Shown here one piece after another: positions 1 to 11,924 of a stretch of DNA of 33,123 nt. How positions within the stretch are numbered: position 1 is the stretch's first letter; each line of letters starts with the position of its first letter. The DNA is from an uncultured Prevotella sp. (GTDB lineage: Bacteria > Bacteroidota > Bacteroidia > Bacteroidales > Bacteroidaceae). The notes beneath the pieces are model-generated. The model was not told the origin of the DNA, did no database searches, and worked only from the letters and a program-made list of their open reading frames with translations. The DNA is taken from NCBI GenBank assembly GCA_945833995.1, contig CAMAGM010000014.1:1-33123 (forward strand), read 5' to 3'. The position numbers were made by a program, and so were the translations under genes.

Positions 1-2388
<2,388 letters not shown>

Positions 2389-2400
<12 letters not shown>

Positions 2401-4386
2401 CACCGCTCCTCCATTGCAAGGAATCGCAATTTTCAACTCTTGCTTCTTGCCCTGCTTAATGGTCTTCACGTTGCCTTCCAGTTTCTCGTTGTCGGAATAG
2501 AGTTTCAGCTGAGTGCCAGCCTCAAACATAGGCAGTGAGATGGTGGTCTTCAAGGTTTCCTTCATGGCATTGATGCCCACCACAAACCACTTATCGCCCG
2601 TACGGCGTGCCATGATGCAGTATTTGCCTGGATAACCGTCGATGAACCTCACCTCGTCCCAAGTCGTTGGCACTGCCTTCATGAAGTCTATTGCCCATGC
2701 TGGGGCATCATAGAGATTGTTTGGTGCAAGGGCGAAATGCTGCACGGGGCTCTGGAATAGTATTGCCGTGGCAAGGGCAAACACGTCGGACGTGCGGCGC
2801 TGCGAGCCACGGTCGTTGTTGGCGCCATAGAACTTGTTGAGCGTAGAGCCGCCAAAATCCATAGAGCCTACGGTGTTGCGAATGAATGGATGGATGCAGG
2901 CGTTCTGTGCCTCGGCGTCACACATTCCCTGTGAGAAATGCAGGTTCTCGCTGGCAAGCACTGCCTCACTGGCTGCGTAGGCAGGGAACATGCGCTCCCA
3001 ACCACGTGGCAGAGTGCAGCCGTGGAATATTACGAGAAGACCGAAATCGTTGGCATCGGAGAGTATGTCCTCGTAAAGCTGCATCATCGGCTGCTTGTCG
3101 CCACCGAAGAAGTCAACCTTTATGCCTCGTATTCCGATGCTCTTCATCCATGCCATTTCCTGACGGCGGGCATGCGACTTGTCCATAAGTCCCTTTGGTC
3201 CTTGCGGAGCATCGTTCCAAGCTCCATTGCTGTTATACCAGAGATAGAGCGCGACATTTTTCGACTTGCCATAGCGTGCCAGTTCCTCTATCTTGTCACG
3301 TCCGATCTGCGTGTCCCATAGGGCATCTACCAACACCGACTCGTAGCCCATGGCGGCAGAGAAGTCGATGTAGCGTTTCTGTTCGTCGAAGTTGCAGCTT
3401 GGGTCCATCTTTATTATCCAGCTCCACGAGCCGCGACCATACTCAAACTTCTGCGATGCCTCATATTTGCGCTCAACCACATCGAAAGGTATTGTGGTCT
3501 CAACGATAGGGGCAAGCGAAGTTCCAACGGTGATGGTGCGCCAAGGAGTGTCGCCTGGTAAGGAAATGGCAGGCGACGTAGTGCCAGCGCCGTTCATCTC
3601 GCCAGATTGAGGTTGGCCGATGGTGTAGAGGGGCACCCCCATCCCCTCACTGGGGAGGGGAGAAGCTGCGCAGAGGAGGCGACCTGCACAATAGCTGCCG
3701 TCAACACCTGTTTCAGAAATGAGCACCCACAGGTTGTTAGTGCTCCCCTCCCCAGGGAGGGGATGGGGGTGGGCCTTAAACAAACACGGGAACGAATATC
3801 CGTTACCCCAACCGTTCTTCCCCATCTCGTCGTCGAGGGTGTAGTTTGTCTCGTAGCTTGGCGAGGTGCGTGCGAAGCCCTGCATTGGGGCACTCTGTGG
3901 GCAGAGGAATGTCGTCGTTCCGTTTGGCAACACGAAGCCAGTCTTTTCTTCCTTCACCACAGCCACAGCGGTCTCGCCCACGGCATGTATGCGGTATTTC
4001 ATTGCCACATCGTTGTCGGCAACGTGCAGAATCAGGTCGAAGGCGGGCTTGCCATCCTTAAGGAAAGGAATGGTCATCTCACATGCCTTGTGGCTGACGT
4101 GGCTGCGCTTGATGTTTGGCAGCGAGTAATTGACGTCCACCGTCTTCTGCGACTCACCCTTTCCCATTGCCAAGCCTTGCGAATAGTCGGCAAAGTTAAG
4201 CACCACGCCAAGTGGCGAGGTCTCGATACACACTTGTCCGTTGAGCGACACGCTATAGGCAGCCTTGCCTCCCTCGTCGCTCACCGTAACCTTCAGTCCT
4301 CCATTGGGACTCGTAATCTCTCTCGTTTCTGCTCCAACCGCCATTGCCACGGCAAGAGCAAATGCAGTAAATATTGTTTTTTTCAT
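2389..4386 (-). CDS. GH97 family glycoside hydrolase (alpha-galactosidase/alpha-glucosidase type)
   Basis: 665 residues. Signal peptide at about 1-19, GH97 N-terminal beta-sandwich (to about residue 300), (beta/alpha)8 catalytic barrel (about 310-560) and C-terminal beta domain. GIKVDFF puts an Asp (425) at the position of the nucleophile in retaining GH97 enzymes, so a retaining mechanism (as in characterised alpha-galactosidases) is favoured over the inverting SusB type. Glu474 in the SEAV motif is a candidate acid/base. Probably periplasmic. Two segments, about residues 206-216 (HPHPLPGEG) and 239-253 (SPLPSEGMGV), look foreign to the family. They are the translated arms of a DNA inverted repeat and flank the conserved strand around WVLISETGVDGSYC. 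The last residues and stop (IKN-stop) lie in an intergenic-type repeat. Follows GH95 in the same operon. Confidence 0.9.
3629..3776. repeat. Inverted repeat inserted in frame in the GH97 coding sequence
   Basis: The left arm (about 3634-3662, rich in CCCCATCCCCT and GGGGAGGGGAG) and right arm (about 3743-3774, CTCCCCTCCCC and GGGATGGGGG) are inverted copies about 80 bp apart. GC-rich palindromes of similar type occur outside genes at 7891-7949 and 20345-20450. Here both arms are translated, adding proline/glycine-rich loops without breaking the frame. Confidence 0.75.
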
Positions 4387-4562
4387 AGATTCTTATTTTT
4401 AGAGGTGAGGGGTGAGAGGTGAGAAGTGAGAGATATGCTTTAGCACTCATTTGCTGCCGCTACTGGGGGTGTGGGCGAGACGCCCACACCTCGCCAAAAT
4501 CCAGGCTATCACCATTCTCTCACTTCTCACCCCTCACCTCTCACTTCTCAGCTCTCACCCCT
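4387..4562 (-). repeat. Heptad-armed hairpin element between GH95 and GH97
   Basis: The plus-strand left arm (about 4401-4432) consists of GAGGTGA, GGGGTGA and GAAGTGA units. The right arm (about 4513-4560) is its pyrimidine-rich complement. The core (about 4463-4505) contains a strong hairpin, GGTGTGGGCG against CGCCCACACC. The same core is present in opposite orientation at 24814-24858. The element occupies the full gap and starts directly at the GH95 stop codon. Confidence 0.8.
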
Positions 4563-7031
4563 CTATCTTCTTACAATAACCTCCTCTCCCGCCTCTGTCT
4601 CTACATCATATTCATACACACGCGGTATGATAGGGCTTTGTGGGTTTATCTCCTCCGACACCTTTGGCTGCTTCACCTCTGCAGGAGCAAGCAGTTCGTT
4701 GGCACATTCGCCCTTGGCTGGCTTCAAGCCTTTGCCCCTAAGAGGAACATACGAGCGCAGACGGAGCGTTCCGCCACGGCGCGACTTAATCTTTGCCTTT
4801 GCCAACTGCGATCCGTTCCACTCCATATCCACCTCGAAGGCACCACGGGCAACAAGTCCACTCACACTGCCCTCGCTCCACGCCTCAGGCAAGGCAGGCA
4901 ATAGATGCACGGCACCGTCGTGACTCTGCAACAACATCTCCGACACTCCTGCAGTGAAGCCGAAGTTTCCGTCTATCTGGAATGGCGGGTGTGCATCGAA
5001 GAGGTTTGGATAGGTCCTGCCGTTGGGATATTCCTTTGCCACCGCGTCGCTTGGCAGCAGACAAAGCATGTTGCGGATTATCTTGAAAGCATGGTCGCCA
5101 TCGAGCATTCTCGCCCAGAAGTTTATCTTCCAGCCTATGCTCCAGCCAGTTGCCATGTCGCCACGCTGCAACAGAGTGTTGCGTGCAGCCTGAAACAACT
5201 TGGGATTAGCATTTGGCGAAATCTGGTTGCTTGGGTATAGGCCATATAAATGAGATATGTGGCGATGGTCGTCTCTTGGATTGTCGGCATCTGCGAGCCA
5301 CTCCTGCACCTGGTTGTGTCTGCCTATCTGCATCGGTGGCAGTTGGTCGAGCACGTTCTGCAGCGAGTCCTCGTAAGCCTTGTCGCCACCCAAGGCGCGA
5401 GTGGCAAGCAGCGTAGAGTAAAGGGCATCGAAAGCTATCTGGTTGTCCATCGTGCAACCTGCCGTAATGCTCGACCCTGCATTCCCATAGCCATGCTCAG
5501 GCGACATCGAGGGAGCTGTCACGAGCCAACCATATCTCGGATGCTTAACAAGATGACTCATATAGAAGTCGGCTGTTCCACGCAGTGCCGCATAGTTCTT
5601 CTTCAAGAACTCCTTGTCGCCCGTGAATAGGTAGTGCTGCCACAAGTGCTGTGCCACCCATGCTCCGCCGTTGGGCCACATTCCGTAATATGCGCCATCC
5701 ACAGGACCCGTTATGCGCCAGATGTCGGTGTTGTGGTGAGCCACCCAACCCTTTGCCCCATAAAGCACGCGTGCGGCGTCGGCACCAGTCTTCTTAAGGT
5801 CGTTGACCAACGAGAACAGTGGTTCGTGGCACTCGCTGAGGTTTGTCACCTCGGCAGGCCAATAGTTCATCTCGGCGTTGATGTTTATCGTGTATTTGCT
5901 GTCCCACGGGGCACGCATGCCGCCGTTCCAAATGCCTTGCAGGTTGGCAGCCTGTCCGCCTGGTTGTGAGGACGAGATGAGCAGGTAGCGTCCATATTGA
6001 TAGAGCAGTGCCACGAGGTTGAGGTCGTCTGTCTCGTTGAAGTTCCTCACACGCTCGTCGGTCTCAGCCTCCGACGCTTTTGTCATCGGTATGTCGAGCC
6101 TTACGCGATCGTATTGGCTACGGTATTTTGCAACATGGTCCGCCAACAGTTGGACGTAGTTCTTCTTCAGCGCCCGCTTCATCGCAGCATCACATCTTTT
6201 CGACGCGTTGCCCGAAACATCGTTGTAGCTATTGAAGTTTGTTGCCCCTACGATGTAAAGTGTCACTGTGTTTGCCTTCTCCACGTTTATGGCTGTTCCC
6301 TTTGCCACCACTTTTCCGTCCTCGGCTTTCAACAGTATGCGGCACTCTGCGTTAAGCGCAGCCTTCACGCCTTCCTGTTCCACGCCACGGCAGCGCATCG
6401 TGAGTTGCTGTCCCTTGGCGCTGACCACTGGCTGCAAATCCTCAGGACAATCGTAACCAAGACTGAACGATATGGCCTGTGGCTTGCTCGCCTCAAGCCT
6501 CACCACTATCACATCGTCGGCAAGAGAGGCGAAAACTGTGCGGTCGTAATTCACGTCATCCACCGTATAGCTCACCTTTGCCGTCGCATCAGCAAGGTTC
6601 AGTGAGCGTTTATAGTTTAGAGGTGAGGGGTGAGAGGTGAGAGGTGAGTTGTGGTTGAACTTTAGCCTCATCGAGCCGAGCGTGAGGTATCGCATACCAT
6701 TCTGCGGCGTGTTGAAATTCTCGTCAATCATCTTCTGCGCCTCCTTGAACTTGTCGGCAAACACCAACTGGCGTATCTCGTCGAGAGCCTCGCGTCCCTT
6801 TGGGTTGAGGTTGTTGTGAGGTCCGCCAGCCCAGAATGTCTCCTCGTTCAGTTGCAGTTCTTCCTCCTCAACACCGCCAAACACCATGGCTCCCAAGTGT
6901 GAGTTACCCACTGGCAATGCCTCAGTCCACTGTGTAGCCGGACGGGCATACCATAATTTCAAATCCTGTGCCATTGCCACGACTGTAGCCATCAGCAGCG
7001 TAAGTAATAAATTAGCTCTTTTCATAATCAA
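4563..7031 (-). CDS. GH95 family glycosidase (alpha-L-fucosidase or alpha-L-galactosidase)
   Basis: 822 residues with a signal peptide ending at AMA/Q. It has the GH95 layout: N-terminal beta-sandwich, linker helices, (alpha/alpha)6 barrel and C-terminal beta domain. Catalytic-site signatures known from bifidobacterial AfcA are visible: [10 protein letters not shown] with Asn383 and Asn385, SPEHGYG with Glu512 as likely acid, and QIDGNFGF with Asp687. The enzyme inverts terminal alpha-1,2-linked L-fucose or, in some relatives, alpha-L-galactose; the choice cannot be read here. First gene of the GH95-GH97-CE6/GH43 operon. The second Met (start at 7025) is an equally good start. Odd: residues 128-139 ([10 protein letters not shown]) are the translation of a GAGGTGA repeat arm like those in the next intergenic gap, sitting in a loop between LKF and YKRSL. 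Confidence 0.92.
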   Translation of the reverse strand: MIMKRANLLLTLLMATVVAMAQDLKLWYARPATQWTEALPVGNSHLGAMVFGGVEEEELQLNEETFWAGGPHNNLNPKGREALDEIRQLVFADKFKEAQKMIDENFNTPQNGMRYLTLGSMRLKFNHNSPLTSHPSPLNYKRSLNLADATAKVSYTVDDVNYDRTVFASLADDVIVVRLEASKPQAISFSLGYDCPEDLQPVVSAKGQQLTMRCRGVEQEGVKAALNAECRILLKAEDGKVVAKGTAINVEKANTVTLYIVGATNFNSYNDVSGNASKRCDAAMKRALKKNYVQLLADHVAKYRSQYDRVRLDIPMTKASEAETDERVRNFNETDDLNLVALLYQYGRYLLISSSQPGGQAANLQGIWNGGMRAPWDSKYTININAEMNYWPAEVTNLSECHEPLFSLVNDLKKTGADAARVLYGAKGWVAHHNTDIWRITGPVDGAYYGMWPNGGAWVAQHLWQHYLFTGDKEFLKKNYAALRGTADFYMSHLVKHPRYGWLVTAPSMSPEHGYGNAGSSITAGCTMDNQIAFDALYSTLLATRALGGDKAYEDSLQNVLDQLPPMQIGRHNQVQEWLADADNPRDDHRHISHLYGLYPSNQISPNANPKLFQAARNTLLQRGDMATGWSIGWKINFWARMLDGDHAFKIIRNMLCLLPSDAVAKEYPNGRTYPNLFDAHPPFQIDGNFGFTAGVSEMLLQSHDGAVHLLPALPEAWSEGSVSGLVARGAFEVDMEWNGSQLAKAKIKSRRGGTLRLRSYVPLRGKGLKPAKGECANELLAPAEVKQPKVSEEINPQSPIIPRVYEYDVETEAGEEVIVRR
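6616..6648. repeat. GAGGTGA-type heptad tract inside GH95 coding sequence
   Basis: Four to five tandem 7-bp units (GAGGTGA, GGGGTGA, GAGGTGA, GAGGTGA) are identical in type to the arms of the element at 4387-4562. Only one arm is present. It is in frame and encodes a Ser/Pro/Leu-rich loop. Confidence 0.8.
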
Positions 7032-7045
7032 AGGTTTTCAGCTTG

Positions 7046-7053
7046 CAAAGTTA
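7046..7053 (-). promoter_or_regulatory. Putative -7 element for the GH95 operon
   Basis: TAACTTTG on the minus strand fits the Bacteroidetes -7 consensus TAnnTTTG, 15 bases before the GH95 ATG. No good TTTG is seen at the -33 distance, so this call rests on one box only. Confidence 0.4.
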
Positions 7054-7135
7054 CACCATTTTCCACATATCCCCCATTAAAATTGTTACATATTCCAACA
7101 AATTTGTATCATTGCGACAAAAAAAGAGCCAAAAC

Positions 7136-7867
7136 TTACAGAAATGGGGTCATATCCACAGGGAGGATATCCTGCATTGTCTGCTGCATAGTCTGAAGCA
7201 TGGTTTTCATATTCCCCTCGTTGCGGCAAACTTTGGCAAAGGCGGCGTTGAGGTCGAGGTCATCGTCCATTGCCACTGGGGAGGAGTGGAGCAAGGTTTG
7301 CATGGAGTCGAGCAACAGGCGGAAGAGATATACTTGGTTTGTGCCCGATGTGGTTGTTGCCTGCGATGCCTTCCGTCCGGCGAAGAACGACCTTACCACC
7401 ACTTGGGTCAGTGCCCTCACCTCACGTTCCTGATGCCCTGCGCTGTCAGTCAGATAGCCTTCTGGGAAGCCGGCGAAGAAGTCGTCGAGCGACATCACCT
7501 TGCCACCAAGCAGCGAGGCGAAGTTGCGTCGGTATTCTGTCACCATGTCCTCATGAGCCTCCTCCGTACGGCAAACGTGGCGGAAGAGGTCAACAGGTGA
7601 GTTGAGGGTTGGTGCCACCTCGGGCGATTTCAGTATGGCAATAAGTTCCTCTGCCGTGTCGTAGTGAATGATGGCAAGGGGATTGAACAGTATGTCGAAG
7701 AAATGCTTTGATATTTCCTCATAGTGCGTCAGCATTATCTGTTTCACACGTTGTGGAGTAAGCTCCACTGGCTCTGTCGCCTTCTCTGCGTCAGCTGAGA
7801 GTATTCCCTCGGCAAACGAGGCGAAGAAAGCCCTAATTATTGCGGGTTGAGCGTTGGACATATACAT
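7136..7867 (-). CDS. Uncharacterised protein downstream of glutaminase
   Basis: 243 residues; family not recognised. No signal peptide or membrane segment is evident, so it is probably cytoplasmic. It is rich in predicted helix and acidic overall, with a Gln/Met-rich C-terminus (MKTMLQTMQQTMQDI). Coding is supported by a long open frame and residue use like that of neighbouring genes. Two nearby starts exist: 7867 (MYMSN) and 7861 (MSNAQ). The upstream sequence is an AATTAA repeat, so no ribosome-binding site helps the choice. It follows glsA on the same strand after a 91-bp gap filled by a repeat element and is probably cotranscribed. Whether it works with glutaminase is open. Confidence 0.65.
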   Translation of the reverse strand: MYMSNAQPAIIRAFFASFAEGILSADAEKATEPVELTPQRVKQIMLTHYEEISKHFFDILFNPLAIIHYDTAEELIAILKSPEVAPTLNSPVDLFRHVCRTEEAHEDMVTEYRRNFASLLGGKVMSLDDFFAGFPEGYLTDSAGHQEREVRALTQVVVRSFFAGRKASQATTTSGTNQVYLFRLLLDSMQTLLHSSPVAMDDDLDLNAAFAKVCRNEGNMKTMLQTMQQTMQDILPVDMTPFL

Positions 7868-7950
7868 TAAATTAAGAATTAAAAATTAAAGCCCCTCCGT
7901 CTCCCCCAGGGGGGAGTGATGGCTGCGCATTGGGGAAGCTGGAGGGGGCT
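7868..7950 (-). repeat. GC-rich palindromic element with AATTAA arm
   Basis: AATTAAG/AATTAAA units (7868-7890) lead into a palindrome, CTCCGTCTCCCCCAG to GGAAGCTGGAGGGGGC (7891-7949). This core is a shortened, inverted copy of the inner part of the 190-bp palindrome at 20302-20491, sharing the GTGATGGCTGCGCA segment. It lies between glsA and the next gene. Confidence 0.75.
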
Positions 7951-7958
7951 ACTGGTCT

Positions 7959-8873
7959 TCAAAATATCGATTCCTCCGTTTGGGTTGTCAGCAGTTCAAG
8001 CATTTTCATTCCTATTACGGAGTTGCCTTTGCCGTTGAGCCTCGGACTCCACACAGCCACTGAGTAGAGACCGGGGAACACCGCGGCTATGCCGCCTCCC
8101 ACACCGCTCTTGCCTGGAAGCCCGACGAGATAGGAGAACTCGCCTGCCTCATCGTAGAAACCGCAGGTCTGCATCACGGCGTTGATGCGTTTCACCTTCG
8201 ATTTCGACAGCTCTATGCCGCAGTGGGAGAAAGGCTTGTGGTGGTCAGCAAATGGCAGGAAGGCATGTGCCAGTTCGCGGCAACTCATATCTATGCTGCA
8301 CGTCAGGAAATAGAAGTTCAGCACCTCCTCGATGTCGCCCTTTATGTTGCCGTAGTATTTCAGCATGTTTATTATCGCGGCGTTGAGATAGCCATGCTGC
8401 CGTTCCGATGCAGCCACCTCGCGGTTGTAGTCGATGGCATCCGTCCCTGCCATGCTCCTTACGAAGTTGAGGAAATCCCGCTCAGGGTCGCGCAGTCTTG
8501 CCATCAGAATGTCGGCTATCACTATTGCCCCGGCGTTGATGAAGGGATTGCGTGGCTTTCCTTTCTCCATCTCCAACTGCACGAGCGAGTTGAACGCCGT
8601 TCCCGATGGCTCACGTCCCATACGTTTCCACACGTCCTCGCCCTCTATGCCAAGTGCCATGGCAAGGGAGAAAACTTTTGAGATGCTCTGTATTGAGAAC
8701 CGTGTGTCGGCATCGCCGCCGCAGAATTGCTCGTTCCCAGTGGTCTCTATGCAGAGGCCCAGTTGGTCGGGATTTACGTTTGCCAACGCAGGGATGTATG
8801 TTGCTTGGCTTCCCACGCCTCGCAGTGGCTCCACGTCCCCGAAGATTGTGTCTATTATCAGTTTGTAGTCCAT
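7959..8873 (-). CDS. glsA: Glutaminase (serine-dependent, beta-lactamase-like fold)
   Basis: 304 residues, the usual length for bacterial GlsA/YbgJ-type glutaminases. It hydrolyses L-glutamine to glutamate and ammonia in the cytoplasm. The catalytic S-x-x-K motif is at Ser63-Ile-Ser-Lys66 (SIQSISKVF). Other family landmarks are NPFINAGAI, the Tyr/Asn-rich helix with NYFYLTC-like sequence (NFYFLTCSID), and GLPGKSGVGGGI near the C-terminus. In gut bacteria the enzyme can feed a glutamate-dependent acid-resistance or nitrogen-supply route, but no antiporter or decarboxylase is in the window. It has its own promoter (8894-8924) just after the terminator of the upstream SusCD operon, so it starts a separate transcription unit. 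Confidence 0.96.
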   Translation of the reverse strand: MDYKLIIDTIFGDVEPLRGVGSQATYIPALANVNPDQLGLCIETTGNEQFCGGDADTRFSIQSISKVFSLAMALGIEGEDVWKRMGREPSGTAFNSLVQLEMEKGKPRNPFINAGAIVIADILMARLRDPERDFLNFVRSMAGTDAIDYNREVAASERQHGYLNAAIINMLKYYGNIKGDIEEVLNFYFLTCSIDMSCRELAHAFLPFADHHKPFSHCGIELSKSKVKRINAVMQTCGFYDEAGEFSYLVGLPGKSGVGGGIAAVFPGLYSVAVWSPRLNGKGNSVIGMKMLELLTTQTEESIF

Positions 8874-8893
8874 TGAAGTTTGCTATTTGCCGG

Positions 8894-8924
8894 CAAATAT
8901 ACAACCTTTTTCCCAATCCACAAA
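8894..8924 (-). promoter_or_regulatory. Bacteroidetes-type promoter of glsA
   Basis: The minus strand reads TTTG (8924-8921), a 19-base spacer, then TATATTTG (8901-8894), an exact fit to TTTG-N19-TAnnTTTG. The likely start of transcription is about 8887, giving a short leader before the ATG at 8873. Confidence 0.75.
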
Positions 8925-8935
8925 GTTTTTCAAAC

Positions 8936-8970
8936 AAAAAATGGGTGCGCCCTGAAATAGGATGCACCCA
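8936..8970 (-). terminator. Intrinsic terminator of the first SusCD operon
   Basis: On the minus strand TGGGTGC and GCACCCA form a 7-bp stem (8970-8964 with 8948-8942) with internal GC pairing, followed at once by six T residues (8941-8936). It lies 20 bases after the stop of the double-TlpA gene and before the glsA promoter. Confidence 0.8.
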
Positions 8971-8989
8971 AAATCAATTAAGAGAGAAT

Positions 8990-11086
8990 TTATTTATTAA
9001 GGTACTTCTTAAGTATTTCCTCAAGTTGCTTGCTACCGTGGATGCCAACACCCACGAAATTCATGTCGCTATCGATAACCACCTGATGGGGAATGCCACG
9101 GATGGCATATTTCTGAACCACCTCATCTTTCCAACCAATATGGTTGCAAACGTCAATCCAAGGCAACTCAAGCTGCTTGTATGCCTTCTCCCAAGCGTCA
9201 GCCTTCTCGTCTATAGACACCGATACAACCTCCAAGCCTTGCTTCTTATACTTGGCATAAACCTCCTTGAGGTGTGGCATTGACGCACGGCATGGTCCGC
9301 ACCATGAAGCCCAGAAATCAACAATCGTAACCTTGTTCTTCTTTGCCACCTTGCTCAGCGTCACGTTCTTGCCCTTGTGGTCTTTCATCGTGAAATCGGC
9401 AGCTTTCTGACCTATGGCGTTGAGAGGCTTGTAGATGACGTAGTTCTTCATTCCTTTCCAACGATCTTCCTGCTGCACCTCTGGGGTGAACTTTGCGAGC
9501 ATCGCGTCAAGCTCGTCGATGGTGAGGAAGTTGAACAGATAGATGTTCAGCACGTCGAGGAAACGCTTGTCGCCGTAGTTTGCCTCGATGCCCTGGCGAG
9601 CCCACTGCACTTTCTCTGCGCGCACCTTGTCCATCTTTGGCTTTGCCACGTCCTTCTCAGCATCGGTGTATTTGCCCGTGCGGTCGAAAACTACTGTCCA
9701 ATGCTCCTTCTCCTGCTTCTCCAGCTCAGTCATGTGGCTCTTGAAGAGGTCGTAGTCGAGAGGCTTTGCGAGCAGCTCGTCGAAGAGTTTTGCTGTCTCA
9801 GGGTTTGATGGGCGTGTCGCGTCAGCCTTTACTATGCGTCCTGTGCGGTCGAGCAGAATGAAACGTGGGATGCCGTTGATCACATACTCGTCCATGAACT
9901 TCGCGCCTGAGCCGATGTGGAGCTGAATGCCAGTCATCTGGTCTTTCTTCACCATCTTCTCCCAAGCAGCCTTGTCCTGGTCGCAAGAGAGGCTCACGAA
10001 GTGTATGTCCTTTCCGTGATATTTCTCCTCCAGCTTCTTCAGGTGAGGAATCTCGCCACGGCAAGGTCCGCACCATGTTGCCCACACGTCGATATAGACA
10101 TACTTTCCGCGGAGCTGCTCAAGGCTCACCTGCTTGCCCTCAATGTTGGTGCCAGTGAACGATGGCGATGGGCTTCCCGCACGCAGCTTGTCCCACTTTG
10201 CGTAGAGAGCGTCGAACTTAGCCTTGTCAACCTCGTTCGTAACGTTCTTCCTGTAGTAGGCAATCAGCTCGTCCTTACCGTCAACACCCGAATACTGAAC
10301 TTTGCCATAAACATACTCATGGACAATGTAGCTCTTCACCTTGGCATCGTTGATGTTCTGGTCAACATAAGCCATGAAGTTCTTCTCTTTGTCGCCTTCC
10401 ATCTCGTCAACGTAGAAGCTGATGCAGCCAGACACGAAGGGGCCATACTCAGGATATTGCAGCAAGTCGCCGTCAATCACCATCAACTGCTTCAGCTTGT
10501 TGCGAAACTGAGCACCTGGCTTGAAGTTCTCTGTCCTCGTCATATACTCGTGGAACACGGTGTAGCGTGGCAGAGCGAGGTTAGAGTGATATTTTAGCCT
10601 AACTGTCTCCTTGGCGTTGAAGGCAGCTGGCAGTTTCGCAGCCTTAAGCTTTATGCGGTTGGCGTTATACACGCTGTCACACGCCTTTATATAGGCAGCC
10701 TCTGCCTTGCTTCCCGCACGATAATTCAGTTGTGCGAAGTCGGTGTTGATCAGGTAGTTGTTGATTTTCGCCAAGTCGCCGCTACATTCCACCTTGCGCT
10801 CCTTTTCGTTCACTGTCACCGTGAGGCTCTGAGCAGGGTCGAGCCAAAGCGTCTTGTTGTAGAGCGCACCGCCAGCACTGACTGTTACATACTGAGCAGT
10901 GAAGTCTGCCTTGTCGAGTTTTGCCTCGCCGTCCTTCACAACAACGACTGACTGCTTTCCGTCCTGCAGCCAGTTGATTTTCACTTCAGCGCCGTTTGGG
11001 GCAGCTGGCACCTTGAAGGTGTACACTCCCGCCGAAGCGGAGAGTGCAACCATCAAAGAGAGAGAGGATAAAATAGTCTTTTTCAT
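8990..11086 (-). CDS. Double TlpA/thioredoxin-domain protein
   Basis: 698 residues. Signal peptide (about 1-19), an N-terminal beta-rich region (about 20-110) and a helical region (about 110-300), then a TlpA-like thioredoxin domain with WCGPC at Cys339/Cys342. A second helical linker leads to a second TlpA-like domain with WCGPC at Cys596/Cys599. Both domains carry the cis-Pro strand (GIPRF and GIPHQ). Most TlpA-type proteins next to SusCD genes have one such domain, so two intact CxxC centres in one chain are notable. It probably acts in the periplasm as a thiol-disulfide reductase. Last gene of the sigma-FecR-SusC-SusD-DUF4465 operon, 19 bp after DUF4465. Its substrate is unknown. Confidence 0.9.
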   Translation of the reverse strand: MKKTILSSLSLMVALSASAGVYTFKVPAAPNGAEVKINWLQDGKQSVVVVKDGEAKLDKADFTAQYVTVSAGGALYNKTLWLDPAQSLTVTVNEKERKVECSGDLAKINNYLINTDFAQLNYRAGSKAEAAYIKACDSVYNANRIKLKAAKLPAAFNAKETVRLKYHSNLALPRYTVFHEYMTRTENFKPGAQFRNKLKQLMVIDGDLLQYPEYGPFVSGCISFYVDEMEGDKEKNFMAYVDQNINDAKVKSYIVHEYVYGKVQYSGVDGKDELIAYYRKNVTNEVDKAKFDALYAKWDKLRAGSPSPSFTGTNIEGKQVSLEQLRGKYVYIDVWATWCGPCRGEIPHLKKLEEKYHGKDIHFVSLSCDQDKAAWEKMVKKDQMTGIQLHIGSGAKFMDEYVINGIPRFILLDRTGRIVKADATRPSNPETAKLFDELLAKPLDYDLFKSHMTELEKQEKEHWTVVFDRTGKYTDAEKDVAKPKMDKVRAEKVQWARQGIEANYGDKRFLDVLNIYLFNFLTIDELDAMLAKFTPEVQQEDRWKGMKNYVIYKPLNAIGQKAADFTMKDHKGKNVTLSKVAKKNKVTIVDFWASWCGPCRASMPHLKEVYAKYKKQGLEVVSVSIDEKADAWEKAYKQLELPWIDVCNHIGWKDEVVQKYAIRGIPHQVVIDSDMNFVGVGIHGSKQLEEILKKYLNK

Positions 11087-11105
11087 GTGTAACTAATTAT
11101 TTTTT

Positions 11106-11924
11106 TTAATCTGCGAATTGGAATCCGTCAAGGCAGAACCATGCTGGTGTGCGCATACGTCCGTTCTCGTCCTTGTCCGACGAGTCGAGATAGAACACCA
11201 CCTTGTCCACAGTTCCAAGGGCGTTGAGGTCCATCTTCATCCAGTCAGTCACGAAGTAACTCCATGCTGGATTTTCCGCATTATGACCGCTCATGCAGGC
11301 AAGGTCGAAGTTTACACTGCCAGTCTTTGTGCTGCCAAGATAACCCACGGCAGTCACAGTGAAATAGTCGCCCTTGGCAAATTTTGTAACTCCACCATCC
11401 ACATAGCTGTGCCATACGCCCATTGGCTTGCTTGGAACGTTAGGGTTAGCCACTGGCTTTTCCTCAGTTCCGTAAGTGTCGCCATAGGCCATGGCAAGAT
11501 ATGCCCATGTGGTATTTGACACGAGAATATAGTCGATTTTCTTTGGTGTGTCAAGTGTGAAGAAGGCATCATCGTTGTTCACGTGGCAAACGAGATAGGT
11601 GCCAGTAGTGTTTGGTCTTGTTGACCAAACGCTATAGCGGATAGAGTCCATGGACACCTCGTCGTTGTTCCATACGAACGAGCGGTTGGAGCGGTTGGAA
11701 TAGCAGAAGCCACCTGCCAACTGGCTGCCCGACTTCACAGTGTTGAACTTTATGCCCGAAGCGGTGAAACCACCATCGGGAATGATGTGGGAGAAACGTG
11801 TTGGTATCTCCAGCTCAGCGAATGTTATGTTTGTTGCGTGCGGAACGAGCAAATCAATGTCGTCGCTGCATGAAACGAACAGTCCGCCAAGCCCAATCAT
11901 CAAGCTATATATTAATTTTTTCAT
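11106..11924 (-). CDS. DUF4465-type surface lipoprotein
   Basis: 272 residues. Lipoprotein signal with Cys19 (GLFVSC) followed by SDDID, an acidic patch typical of surface export in this phylum. The body is a predicted beta-sandwich with features I associate with DUF4465: GFCYSN near the N-terminal third, MGVWHSYVDGG, KGDYFTVTAVGY, a GSVNFDLAC-type strand and a C-terminal WFCLDGFQF motif. Position directly after SusD suggests an accessory binding lipoprotein on the SusCD complex. From memory and unchecked, some members of this family have been linked to cobalamin capture; no cobalamin riboswitch is visible here, so that link is only a possibility. 41 bp separates it from SusD. Confidence 0.72.
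   Translation of the reverse strand: MKKLIYSLMIGLGGLFVSCSDDIDLLVPHATNITFAELEIPTRFSHIIPDGGFTASGIKFNTVKSGSQLAGGFCYSNRSNRSFVWNNDEVSMDSIRYSVWSTRPNTTGTYLVCHVNNDDAFFTLDTPKKIDYILVSNTTWAYLAMAYGDTYGTEEKPVANPNVPSKPMGVWHSYVDGGVTKFAKGDYFTVTAVGYLGSTKTGSVNFDLACMSGHNAENPAWSYFVTDWMKMDLNALGTVDKVVFYLDSSDKDENGRMRTPAWFCLDGFQFAD

Noticed and set aside
3607..4422. Long plus-strand ORF (271 codons) opposite GH97
   Set aside because: It lies wholly antisense to a gene with clear GH97 motifs, has no recognisable domain, and its residue make-up is that of an antisense reading.
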